NCBI RefSeq assembly: GCF_001642995.1 | Contig: NZ_LOHS01000070.1 | Span: forward strand, 1 to 64,000 | Source: Streptomyces jeddahensis | GTDB lineage: Bacteria > Actinomycetota > Actinomycetes > Streptomycetales > Streptomycetaceae | DNA: 64,000 nucleotides | Reading direction: 5' to 3' | Notes under the pieces: generated by a model | What the model was told of the DNA's origin: nothing | The model's database searches: none | What the model saw: only the letters and a program-made list of their open reading frames with translations | Made by a program: the position numbers and the translations under genes | In this document: piece by piece, positions 47,443 through 56,600 of the stretch | Position numbering within the stretch: position 1 is the stretch's first letter | How the letters are laid out: each line of letters begins with the position of its first letter

Positions 47443-48777
47443 TCAGGGCTGTAGTTGATCGGGCAGGGAGCCCCCGATGGTGAACGTCAGCCGTGATGTG
47501 TCCGGGCCGGCCAGCCGGTCCGGTCCACCGCCGGACCGTCCTTTGGCGACTGTGACGCGAACTCCGTCCCTGAGGAGTTGCTCCCGAGTCACCTCGCCGT
47601 CCGTTGCGAACACCTCGCGGAAGCGGCTGACCGTGTAGTCGTCCAGCCAGCTCTCGCGGATAGCGGCGGGAGCGGGACAGGTCGTGCCGCGGGCAGAAGC
47701 ACGGCAGACGTAGTCGCCGTACGCATAGGCCTTCCGTGTGGCGAAGTACATGCGGCCGCTGCACCCTGCGCAGTACGCGACGCCGATCAATAGGGATGTC
47801 TCCCTGCGCTTGGGGTGAATGCCGTTCGAGCGGGCGTTGAGGATGTCTTGGAGAGCTTGGAACTCCTCTTCCGTGAGCAGCGGGGGGCCGATCAGCACGG
47901 GTGATCCCTCAGCGTTACTGACGGTCTTCCCCCTATGCACCCGGTGCCCCATCAGCGTCGGCGTGCGGAGGATTTTGGACAAGCTGCCGGCTGTCCAGCG
48001 GAATCGCTCGAAGTCACGTCCGTGGCGCCGCCCACCCATGGGGCGACCCTGAAGCTGGGCATGGCGATCACGCGGTACCGGAACGCCTGCGGCTTCGAGT
48101 TTGCGGGCAATGGCGACCAGGGACATTCCCGAGTGCACGTCGTCCACAATCGCGCGGACAACGGCGACGGTTTCCGGGTCAGGAGCGAGACACCAGCCGA
48201 CGCCGGACGGATGCGGCGCCTTCTTGTACCCGAACGGAACCAGGCCACCGCCGTATCGGCCCGTCGCGCGCAGCACTTCGTGGGCGCTGGTGAGACGAGC
48301 GGAAATGGCACGAGTCTCCTGCTCGGCGACGTAGGCCAGATTCATGCAGCGGCGGATGACGTCGCCATCCGCCTGCAGCGTGACCACGAGCGGCTGATGC
48401 TCTTCGGGCATCCCGAAGATGAGTGTCGTCGCGTGCTTCTGGCCCCACTCGATCAACTCGGTCATGTGGGCAACGGATCGCACGGCGCGGTCCACATGTG
48501 ACCACACGATGGCGTCGTATTCGTCCGGGCGCCGAAGCCAAGACGAAAGGGAAGGCCTCTCGAAGGGGGACATCTTGCGTGCAGAGACCCCGATATCTGT
48601 GGCTTCGGCGATCAGTGTGAAGCCCAGTTGCTCGGTGCACAGCTGGATTGAGGCACGCTGCCTACCGGGTGAGGTGGTCACTTCTGTCAGGTAGCTGAGA
48701 CGCACAGCTCCCAGAGCTCGCGGGTATTCGGTGGGAGTCGAAGCCAGCTGCGACGGTTGAGGACTAGGCTTGGGCAT
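47443..48777 (-). CDS. Large serine recombinase (integrase/resolvase family)
   Basis: A 444-residue site-specific recombinase. The resolvase catalytic domain (about 20-170) has nucleophile Ser28 in AVRLSYLTEV and the arginines of SHVDRAVRSVAHMTEL. The recombinase domain follows (VPFGYKKAPHPS to TAGSLSKILRTPTLMGHRVH), then a zinc ribbon CAGC...VCRASARGTTC and a short coiled end. Such enzymes integrate phages and ICEs. ATG 48777 has GGAG seven bases upstream. No phage or conjugation gene is adjacent, so it looks like an orphan left from a lost element. It is too distant in mechanism to explain the tRNA-Ala island. Confidence 0.85.
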   Translation of the reverse strand: MPKPSPQPSQLASTPTEYPRALGAVRLSYLTEVTTSPGRQRASIQLCTEQLGFTLIAEATDIGVSARKMSPFERPSLSSWLRRPDEYDAIVWSHVDRAVRSVAHMTELIEWGQKHATTLIFGMPEEHQPLVVTLQADGDVIRRCMNLAYVAEQETRAISARLTSAHEVLRATGRYGGGLVPFGYKKAPHPSGVGWCLAPDPETVAVVRAIVDDVHSGMSLVAIARKLEAAGVPVPRDRHAQLQGRPMGGRRHGRDFERFRWTAGSLSKILRTPTLMGHRVHRGKTVSNAEGSPVLIGPPLLTEEEFQALQDILNARSNGIHPKRRETSLLIGVAYCAGCSGRMYFATRKAYAYGDYVCRASARGTTCPAPAAIRESWLDDYTVSRFREVFATDGEVTREQLLRDGVRVTVAKGRSGGGPDRLAGPDTSRLTFTIGGSLPDQLQP

Positions 48778-48991
48778 GTCGGCGCTCCGTGAAGTGTCGG
48801 CCATACCCCGGGGCTGGTAGGACAGCCGCCGGGGCCTTTTCGATCTCACTCTCGGAGTTCGAATCGGATCCCGTGTGTTGTTGCCGGGAAAGTGCCTCGT
48901 TGGAGTGAACGTCCATGGAAAGCGAGACATTTGAGGCAGTGGGGTTCATGCCTTGCTGAGGGTCTGACCGTGAGGCTGTCCGCGTCCGGGG

Positions 48992-49645
48992 CTACTGCTG
49001 TTTGCGCAGTCGCCGGTCCAGCGCCAGCGACAGCTCCGCCTCCACCACGCTCTTGGCGAGAGGGCGCAGCCGCTGGGCGTCCCCCGGTGAGGCGTGGGCG
49101 GCGACGAGGTCGGTGAAGATCTCGGCCAGTGCGTCTGCGTGTTCGCGGACGCGGCGGCCGGCCTCCAGCACCGCGGCCAGCGGGATGCCCTCGCGGACCA
49201 GCGCCGACGAGACCTCGAGGAGGCGGTGGCTGATGTGCACGATCTCGCCGCCGTCCGTGCCGAGATAGCCGAGGTCGAGCGCGGCGGTGAAGTTCTCTGG
49301 GGTGACCTCGCCCGCGAAGTGGTCGGCCAGCTCCTCGGGGGTGAGGCGGACCGGGGTCTCCTCCGACTGGGCGTGGAACCCCAGGAGTTCGCCCACGTCG
49401 CGGCCGTGGTCGAAGGCCTCGGCGAGTTCGGCGATGCCGTTGAGGGTGTGGCCGCGTTCCAGCAGGGCGGAGATGGTGCGGAGGCGGGCCAGGTGGTGTT
49501 CGCCGTACCAGGCGATGCGGCCCTCGCGGCGTGGCGGGGGAAGGAGTTTGCGCTCGCGGTAGAAGCGCAGGGTGCGCACCGTGATGCCGGCTTCCTTGGC
49601 CAGCTCTGTCATGCGGTACTCGCGTCCCTCGCGTCCGTCTGCCAC
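48992..49645 (-). CDS. MerR family transcriptional regulator
   Basis: A 217-residue regulator. The winged helix is YRMTELAKEAGITVRTLRFYRERKLLPPPRREG (near residues 9-42), then WYGEHHLARLRTISALLERG. The long C-terminal effector domain (about 85-217) has no cysteine cluster, so metal sensing is unlikely; it resembles the larger ligand-binding MerR group. It is divergent from the BVMO operon over 146 bp and probably controls it. Confidence 0.85.
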   Translation of the reverse strand: MADGREGREYRMTELAKEAGITVRTLRFYRERKLLPPPRREGRIAWYGEHHLARLRTISALLERGHTLNGIAELAEAFDHGRDVGELLGFHAQSEETPVRLTPEELADHFAGEVTPENFTAALDLGYLGTDGGEIVHISHRLLEVSSALVREGIPLAAVLEAGRRVREHADALAEIFTDLVAAHASPGDAQRLRPLAKSVVEAELSLALDRRLRKQQ

Positions 49646-49741
49646 GGCTGCAGCCTATGTCGTACGGCTGGTTGATACCCCCGGTAACTTTCCTGGTCCG
49701 CCCCCTACCCCTCGGTACGCCGCTGCTCTAACCTCCCCACT

Positions 49742-49761
49742 GCGCCAGTGTTCACTGGCGC
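49742..49761. promoter_or_regulatory. Perfect inverted repeat before the BVMO operon
   Basis: GCGCCAGTG-TT-CACTGGCGC, a 20-bp perfect palindrome, 30 bp before the start of the monooxygenase. Its length fits a TetR-type operator better than the MerR spacer arrangement. It may be bound by a distant regulator. Confidence 0.6.
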
Positions 49762-49791
49762 GGTCGCGGGATCGATCGGGGAGGCACTGGC

Positions 49792-51312
49792 ATGGCCGAG
49801 CACGAACATGTCCGCGTGGCGGTGATCGGGTCCGGGTTCGGCGGGCTCGGTGCCGCCGTCCGGCTGCGCCGGGAGGGCATCACCGATTTCGTCGTCCTGG
49901 AGCGGGCCGGCTCGGTCGGCGGCACCTGGCGGGACAACAGCTATCCCGGGTGTGCGTGTGATGTTCCGTCGCACCTGTACTCGTTCTCGTTCGCGCCCAA
50001 CCCGGACTGGCCGCGCGCCTTCTCGGGGCAGGAGCACATCCGGGAGTACCTGGAGCATGTCGCGGACGTGTTCCGGCTGCGGCCGCACATCCGGTTCAAC
50101 TCCGAAGTGAAGATGATGCGCTGGGACACCGGGAAGCTGCACTGGGAGGTGGAGACCAGCAGCGGCACCCTCACCGCCGATGTCGTCGTCTCCGCCACCG
50201 GTCCGCTCTCCGACCCCAAGGTGCCGGACATCCCCGGGCTCGACACCTTCACCGGAAAGGTGTTCCACTCCGCCCGCTGGGACCATGACTACGACCTGCG
50301 CGGCAAGCGCGTCGCCATGGTCGGTACGGGCGCATCCGCCATCCAGATCGTGCCGTCCATCCAGCCCGACGTCGCCCGGCTGACGCTCTTCCAGCGGACC
50401 CCGCCCTGGGTCATGCCGCGCATGGACCGGGCCATCGGCGGCGTCGAGCGGTGGCTGCACCGGACGCTGCCGTTCACCACGCAGGTGCGGCGCGGAGTGC
50501 TGTGGGGCATCCGGGAGTTGCAGGTCCAGGCGTTCACCAAGCGGCCGAGCGAGCTGGGACTCGTCGAGCAGCTCGCCAAGCGCAACATAGCCCGCGCCAT
50601 CAAGGACCCGGAGCTGCGGGCCAAGCTCACGCCGTCGTACCGCATCGGCTGCAAGCGCATCCTGCTCTCCAACTCGTACTATCCGGCGCTCGCGCAGCCC
50701 AATGTGGACGTCGTCGCGAGCGGTCTCGCCGAGGTGCGCGGGTCGACCGTCGTCGCCGCCGACGGGAGCGAGGCCGAGGTCGACGCGATCATCTTCGGTA
50801 CGGGATTCCACGTCACCGACATGCCGATCGCCGAGTGGGTCATCGGTGCTGAAGGCAGGACTCTGGCCGAGAGCTGGAGCGCCTCCGGGATGGCCGCGCT
50901 GCGCGGGGCGACAGCGGCCGGCTTCCCCAACTGGATGACGATCATCGGCCCCAACACCGGCCTCGGGAACTCCTCGATGATCCTGATGATCGAGTCCCAG
51001 CTGAACTACATGGCCGACTTCCTGCGGCAGCTCGACGTCCTGGGCGGCCGGGTCGCGCTCGGCGCGCGGCGCAGCGCCGTGACCGCCTGGAACCATCGCG
51101 TCCAGGAGCGCATGAAGCGCACCGTGTGGAACACCGGCGGCTGCACCAGCTGGTACCTGGACGCGAACGGCCGCAACACGACGGTCTGGCCGGGGACGAC
51201 CACCGAGTTCCGGAACGCCACGCGCCGCGTCGACCTCTCCGAGTACGAGGTGGTCAGGCCGCCGAAGTCCTCCGTCACGGTTCCTGCCGAGAAGGCGGAG
51301 GCCGGAGCGTGA
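49792..51312 (+). CDS. Flavin monooxygenase (Baeyer-Villiger type)
   Basis: A 506-residue FAD/NADPH monooxygenase. The FAD site is VIGSGFGGLGAAVRLRREG (near 11-29). The BVMO fingerprint FTGKVFHSARWDHD (FxGxxxHxxxW, near 151) is present, followed by the NADPH loop MVGTGASAIQIVP (near 176) and FGTGFHVTDMP. It converts ketones to esters. A lipase/hydrolase and an SDR follow with overlapping starts, the same order as mymA-lipR-sadH of M. tuberculosis. The set could turn an alcohol to ketone, to ester, to acid plus alcohol. Confidence 0.88.
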   Translation: MAEHEHVRVAVIGSGFGGLGAAVRLRREGITDFVVLERAGSVGGTWRDNSYPGCACDVPSHLYSFSFAPNPDWPRAFSGQEHIREYLEHVADVFRLRPHIRFNSEVKMMRWDTGKLHWEVETSSGTLTADVVVSATGPLSDPKVPDIPGLDTFTGKVFHSARWDHDYDLRGKRVAMVGTGASAIQIVPSIQPDVARLTLFQRTPPWVMPRMDRAIGGVERWLHRTLPFTTQVRRGVLWGIRELQVQAFTKRPSELGLVEQLAKRNIARAIKDPELRAKLTPSYRIGCKRILLSNSYYPALAQPNVDVVASGLAEVRGSTVVAADGSEAEVDAIIFGTGFHVTDMPIAEWVIGAEGRTLAESWSASGMAALRGATAAGFPNWMTIIGPNTGLGNSSMILMIESQLNYMADFLRQLDVLGGRVALGARRSAVTAWNHRVQERMKRTVWNTGGCTSWYLDANGRNTTVWPGTTTEFRNATRRVDLSEYEVVRPPKSSVTVPAEKAEAGA

Positions 51313-52262
51313 GCCGACTCATGCACGTCGCCTCCGGGCCCTACGCGCCGCCCGCCCCTGCCCGTGAGCTCACCGCCGTGTCCGCCGACGGCGCCCGTCT
51401 GCACGTCGAGACGCACGGACCCGACGACGCGCCCGCCGTGGTGCTGGCGCACGGCTGGACCTGTTCCACCGCGTTCTGGGCCGCGCAGATACGCTCCCTC
51501 GCCGCCGACCACCGAGTGATCATCTACGACCAGCGCGGGCACGGGCGCAGTCCCGCGGCCGTCACTCCGGACGGATACAGCACGCGGGCGCTCGCCGACG
51601 ACCTGGAAGCCGTGCTGGCCGCGACCCTCGAACCGGGTGAGAAGGCCGTCCTCGCGGGGCACTCCATGGGCGGCATGACGATGATGGCGGCGGCCGGGCG
51701 GGAGGCGTTCCAGGAGCACGCGGCCGCGGTGCTGCTGTGCAGCACGGGCAGCTCCCGGCTGGTCGCCGAGTCGCTGGTGTTGCCGATGCGCGCGGGGGCG
51801 CTGCGCACCCGTATCACCCGGTCGATCCTCGGCGCCCGGGTGCCGCTCGGGCCCGTCACCACGGCGGGCAAGCGGATCCTGCGGTACGCGACGATGGGCC
51901 CGGCATCGTCGCCCGAGATGGTCGAGGCGTGTGCGCGCATCGTGCACGCCTGCCCGACCCCGGTGCGCCACGGATGGTCGCACGTGCTCAATGCGCTCGA
52001 TCTCGACGCGGGTCTACGGCAGTTGACGATGCCGACCGCGGTCATCGCGGGGACGGCCGACCGGCTCACCCCGGTCGTCCACGCCCGCACCATCGCTGCG
52101 GCGCTGCCCGACTGCGTCGGGCTGACCGAGCTTGCCGGGCTCGGCCATATGACGCCGGTGGAGGCGCCGGAGGCGGTCACCGGCCGGATACGTGAACTCG
52201 TCGCGACCTACGCACAGACGTCGCGGCCCGACGCAGAGGTGAAGGGGACAGCATCGTCATGA
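51309..52262 (+). CDS. Alpha/beta hydrolase
   Basis: A 317-residue hydrolase. The oxyanion region is VLAHGWTCSTAFW (near 57), the nucleophile Ser119 is in AGHSMGGMTMM, and the C-terminal histidine is in LAGLGHMTPVEAP. IAGTADRLTPVVHA carries the acid residue. It starts at GTG 51309, overlapping the monooxygenase stop, and overlaps the SDR start by four bases. It probably hydrolyses the ester made by the BVMO. Confidence 0.85.
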   Translation: MSRLMHVASGPYAPPAPARELTAVSADGARLHVETHGPDDAPAVVLAHGWTCSTAFWAAQIRSLAADHRVIIYDQRGHGRSPAAVTPDGYSTRALADDLEAVLAATLEPGEKAVLAGHSMGGMTMMAAAGREAFQEHAAAVLLCSTGSSRLVAESLVLPMRAGALRTRITRSILGARVPLGPVTTAGKRILRYATMGPASSPEMVEACARIVHACPTPVRHGWSHVLNALDLDAGLRQLTMPTAVIAGTADRLTPVVHARTIAAALPDCVGLTELAGLGHMTPVEAPEAVTGRIRELVATYAQTSRPDAEVKGTASS

Positions 52263-53173
52263 GCGGCAGCAGGGGCGGTACGGGCAGCAGGGGCAGGGCG
52301 AGACTCGAGGGGCAGGTCGTCGTCGTCACCGGTGCCGCGCGGGGCGTCGGCGAGCTGCTGGCGCGCAAGCTGTCGGCGCGCGGCGCCAGGATCGCGCTGG
52401 TCGGACTGGAGCCGGACGCGCTGAAGGAGGTGTCCGAGCGGCTGCACTCCGACAGCGACCACTGGTACGCGGACGTCACCGACCACGAGGCGATGGCCCG
52501 GGTCGCGCAGGAGGTGAAGGAGCGGTTCGGGAAGGTCGACGTCGTCGTCGCCAACGCGGGCGTGGCGGCGGGCGGACCCTTCATGGACTCCGACCCGGTG
52601 GCCTGGCGGCGGGTGATCGAGGTCAATCTGATCGGATCCGCCGTCACCGCGCGGGCGTTCCTTCCGGCGCTGACGGAGAGCCGGGGCTATCTCCTGCAGA
52701 TCGCCTCGCTGGCCGCCGTCACTCCGGCGCCGATGATGACGGCCTACTGCGCGTCCAAGTCCGGTGTGGAGGCGTATGCGCACAGCCTGCGCGCCGAGGT
52801 CGGCTACAAGGGTGTACGGGTCGGGGTCGCGTATCTGTCGTGGACCGACACGGACATGGTGCGGGGTGCCGATCAGGACGACGTCATGCGGGAGTTGCGG
52901 CAGCGGCTGCCGTGGCCGTCCAACAAGACGTATCCGCTCGGGCCGGCGGTCGACCGGATCGTCACCGGGATCGAGCGGCGGTCCAGTCATGTGTACGGGC
53001 AGTGGTGGCTGCGCGAGATGCAGTCGGTGCGCGGATATCTCCCCGGAATCATCGGCGCGGTGGGGCAGCGCGAGATGCGGCGGTTCGGGGCGCGGCTCGG
53101 GGGAGTGTCGAAGGGCCTTGTGGGGGCGGGTGGCGCGGCGGACGAGCAGGCGCGGGGGGTGCGGGGCGGGTAG
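52259..53173 (+). CDS. Short-chain dehydrogenase/reductase
   Basis: A 304-residue SDR. The cofactor motif VVTGAARGVGELLARKL (TGxxxGxG, near 23), NAG in VVVANAGVAAG (near 97), catalytic Ser in LLQIASLAA and the YxxxK in TAYCASKSGVEAYAHSLRAE are all intact. It is an NAD(P)-linked alcohol or ketone enzyme, similar in position to mycobacterial SadH. ATG 52259 overlaps the hydrolase stop. The C-terminus is long and basic and may touch the membrane. Confidence 0.87.
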   Translation: MSGSRGGTGSRGRARLEGQVVVVTGAARGVGELLARKLSARGARIALVGLEPDALKEVSERLHSDSDHWYADVTDHEAMARVAQEVKERFGKVDVVVANAGVAAGGPFMDSDPVAWRRVIEVNLIGSAVTARAFLPALTESRGYLLQIASLAAVTPAPMMTAYCASKSGVEAYAHSLRAEVGYKGVRVGVAYLSWTDTDMVRGADQDDVMRELRQRLPWPSNKTYPLGPAVDRIVTGIERRSSHVYGQWWLREMQSVRGYLPGIIGAVGQREMRRFGARLGGVSKGLVGAGGAADEQARGVRGG

Positions 53174-53234
53174 GGTCCCGCCGACGACCCGTTGCGGAGG
53201 CCTGCTGCGAGGCGTCGTGCTTGCTTTTTCCCGT

Positions 53235-53246
53235 CCCCAGCTGGGG
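53235..53246. other. 12-bp palindrome after the SDR gene
   Basis: CCCCAGCTGGGG, preceded by a T-rich run (gctttttccc) and 62 bp after the SDR stop. It may end the operon, or be part of the promoter region of the next small gene. Confidence 0.35.
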
Positions 53247-53353
53247 TTTGTACGGTGCGTAGTCGTTCGGTTGCTGATCGAAATGCGGCGTATGTCGGGG
53301 CGTGTCACTCTGACAGAGGCCCCATCCCCTCAGCGATTTGGGAGTGAACCCGC

Positions 53354-53563
53354 ATGGGCATGATGGACCAGTTCAAGGACAAGGGTGAGCAGCTCTCCGA
53401 GCAGGCGAAGGAGAAGATCGCCCGGGAGAAGCGCGAGCGTGGGCGCTCTCCGCAGGCGCCGGGTGAGCGAGGGCGGCGTGAGCCGGGCTCGCACATGCCC
53501 GAGGAGGAGTCTTCGCGGCGGGCGCCTCGGGATCCTGACGAGGACCGTTACGACGAGGTCTGA
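53354..53563 (+). CDS. Small charged protein, stress-type (unknown)
   Basis: A 69-residue hydrophilic protein. The N-terminal half is an amphipathic helix (MGMMDQFKDKGEQLSEQAKEKI), reminiscent of small CsbD-like or late-abundant stress proteins; the rest is disordered (Arg/Glu/Pro). GGGAG lies ten bases before the ATG. Function unknown. Confidence 0.6.
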   Translation: MGMMDQFKDKGEQLSEQAKEKIAREKRERGRSPQAPGERGRREPGSHMPEEESSRRAPRDPDEDRYDEV

Positions 53564-53624
53564 CCTGCGCGACCTTCATTGAAGGGGCGCCCCATTTCTT
53601 GGGGCGCCCCTTCTGGTTGGTTAG

Positions 53625-56600
53625 TTACTGCCGCGGTGGCAGTTTCGGGCGGGTTCGCTTTGGGACCCTCGAGTAGTCCGGGGGGCTGGCCGCCGGGTGG
53701 TGGGTCAGGAGGTCGAGGGCTACCTCGACCGCCTTGTGGAGCTGGGTGTTGCGGCCCTCCGCCCAGTCGACCGGGGTCCGGGCCACCTCGATGTCCGGGG
53801 TGACGCCGTGGTTCTCGACGGACCAGCCGTACGCGTCGAACCATGCCGCGTTCATCGGGACCGTGATGATCGTGCCGTCGCCGAGGCGGTGACGGCCCGT
53901 CATGCCGACGACGCCGCCCCAGGTGCGCTGGCCCACCACGGGCCCCAGCTCGAGCAGCTTGAACGCCGCCGTGATCATGTCGCCGTCCGAGGAGGTCGCC
54001 TCGTCGGCGAGGGCGACGATCGGACCGCGGGGCGCGTTCGAGGTGTACGAGATGGGCTGGGCGTTGCGCGTCAGGTCCCAGCCGAGGATCGTGCGGGTGA
54101 GCTTCTCGATGACGAGTTCGCTGATGTGGCCGCCCGCGTTGCCGCGTACATCCACGATCAGGGCCGGGCGGGACACCTCCATGCGCAGATCGCGGTTGAA
54201 CTGCGCCCAGCCGGAGCCGCCCATGTCGGGGATGTGCAGATAGCCGCACTTGCCGCCGCTCAACTCGCGGACGACGGCGCGGCGTTTGGCGACCCAGTCC
54301 TGGTAGCGCAGGGGCCGCTCGTCGATGAGGGGGATCACGGCCACCCGGCGGGCGTGGCCCTTGCCCTCCGCCGTGGCGAAGGTCAGCTCGACCGTGGTGC
54401 CGCCCGCGCCCGCCAGCAGCGGGTAGGGGCCGGTGACCGGGTCGACCGGGCGGCCGTCGACGTGGGTGAGGATCTCGCCCTCGCGGATGCCGTGGCCGGC
54501 GAGCGGGGAGCGCGCCTTGGAGTCGGAGGACTCGCCGGGCAGGACGCGCCTGACCACCCAGTTGTCGCCCCGGCGCACCAGGTTGGCGCCGAGCAGACCG
54601 ATCGCGCGCTGGTAGTGCGGCGGTCCCTCGTTGCGGCGGGCCGGGGTGACGTACGCGTGGGACGTGCCCAGTTCGCCGAGGACCTCGCGCATCAGGTCCG
54701 CGAACTCGTCGGGCGAGGCGACGCGTTCGACCAGCGGCCGGTACTGGTCGAGGACGGCCGGCCAGTCGATGCCGCACATGTGCGGCTCCCAGAAGTAGTC
54801 GCGGATGATCCGCCCGGCCTCGTTGTACGCCTGGCGCCACTCGGCGCCCGGGTCGACCTCGTGCAGGATGCGGCGCAGGTCTATCCAGACGGTCGAGTCG
54901 CTGTCGCCCAGCTCGTTGGAGGGGACGGCCTTCAGATCGCCCTCGTCGGCCACGACGAGCCGGGTTCCGTCGCCGCTGACCGCGAACGAGTCGAGGTGCA
55001 CGACCAGTTCGGACTTCCTCGCCTTGGCGATGTCGAAGTACTCGAGGGTCGGCCGGCCGCTGGTGTCGCTCGGATTGACGAACGTCTCGCCGAGGGCTCC
55101 GGAGATGGGCCAGCGCAGCCACACCAGTCCGCCGCCCGCGACCGGGCGCAGCGCCGAGTACTTGGAGGCGGACACCGGGAACGGCGTCACCCGGTTCTCC
55201 AGTCCCTCGGTCTCCACGATGACCGTGCCGCCGCCCGTTCCGCTCTCGTCCGGGTCCAGCCCGCCCGCGGCGGGGCGGCCGTCGGGCGACAGCGCGAAGG
55301 GCGACGGCGTGGCCGACGACAGCGGTACGAGGTAGGGGCGGCAGCCGAGCGGGAAGGACAGGTCGCCGGTGTGCACGTCGTACACCGGGTCGAAGCCGCG
55401 CCAGGACAGGAACGCCAGATAGCGGCCGTCCCTGGTGAACACCGGGTTCTCGTCCTCGAAGCGGCCGTTGGTGACGTCCACGATCGTCCGGTCGCTGATC
55501 CGCGCGATCTTGATCTGGCGCAGCGAGCGTCCGATGCCCGGGTGGGACCAGGTGATCCAGGCGCCGTCAGGCGAGAAGGCGAGATCGCGCACCGGGCCGT
55601 TGATGGACCGGATCAGCTCGGCCACCTCTCCTGCTCCGGCCTCGGAAGCACCCGCGGCCTCGGAAGCGCTCTCAGCTTCCGAAGCGCCCGCAGCCTCCGA
55701 AGCGCCCACCGCCTCGGAAGCGCCCTCGGCCTCCTCGGCGCCCCCCTCGCCCAGCACGTCGATCAGCAGCAGCCGCCCGTCGTGCGAGGCGATGGCGAGC
55801 CGCTCGCCCGCCGGGTCGGACACCAGTTCCAGTACGCGGCCGAGCCGGCCCGAGGCGAGGCGGCGCGGCTCGCGGGCCCCGCTGGCCCGCGGCAGATCCG
55901 CGATCTCAACCGCGTCCTCGCCGTCCGCGTCCGTGACGTAGGCGACCTGCCCGCCGGTGCCGAGCATCTCCGGCATGCGTACCCGTTCGCCCGCGGTGTC
56001 CTTGATCGCGCGCGACGGCCCGTCCCGGTGCGTGAGCCAGTACAGGCTGCCCCGTACGACCACCGCGCTGGCCCGGCCCGTCGTGTCCACGGAGAGCGCG
56101 TCGATGTTGTTGGCGGCGGGCACCTGGTAGCGGCGGCGGCCGGCGCGGGGCCCGCCGAGGCGTACGTCGAGGCGGCGCGGCTCGCCGCCGGGGGACAGGT
56201 CGTCGACGAGCCACAGCTCGCCCGCGCACTGGTACACGATGCGCATGCCGTCCGACGAGGCGTGGCGGGCGTAGAAGGCGTCGTGGTCGGTGTGGCGGCG
56301 GAGGTCGGAGCCGTCGGGCAGGCAGGAGTACAGATTGCCGACGCCCTCATGGTCGGAGAGGAAGGCGATCCGGCCGTCGACGAACATCGGGGACTCCAGA
56401 TGCCCGTCGAGGTCCGCGGCGATCTGCCTGCCCTGCAGCCACAGCCGGCCCATGGCGCCGCCGCGGTACCGCTTCCAGCTGGCGGGCTCGTGCGGCGGCT
56501 TGCCGGTGAGGAGCAGGGTGAGGTGTTCGCCCTTGACGTCGGCGATGGCGATGTCGGAGACCGGGCCCCAGGGCAGCTTGTTCCCGGGGGAGCCGTCGGT

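Noticed and set aside
47443..48777. The serine recombinase as the integrase of the tRNA-Ala island
   Set aside because: It lies outside the right repeat, and insertion at a tRNA 3' end with a duplicated tail is the hallmark of tyrosine recombinases.
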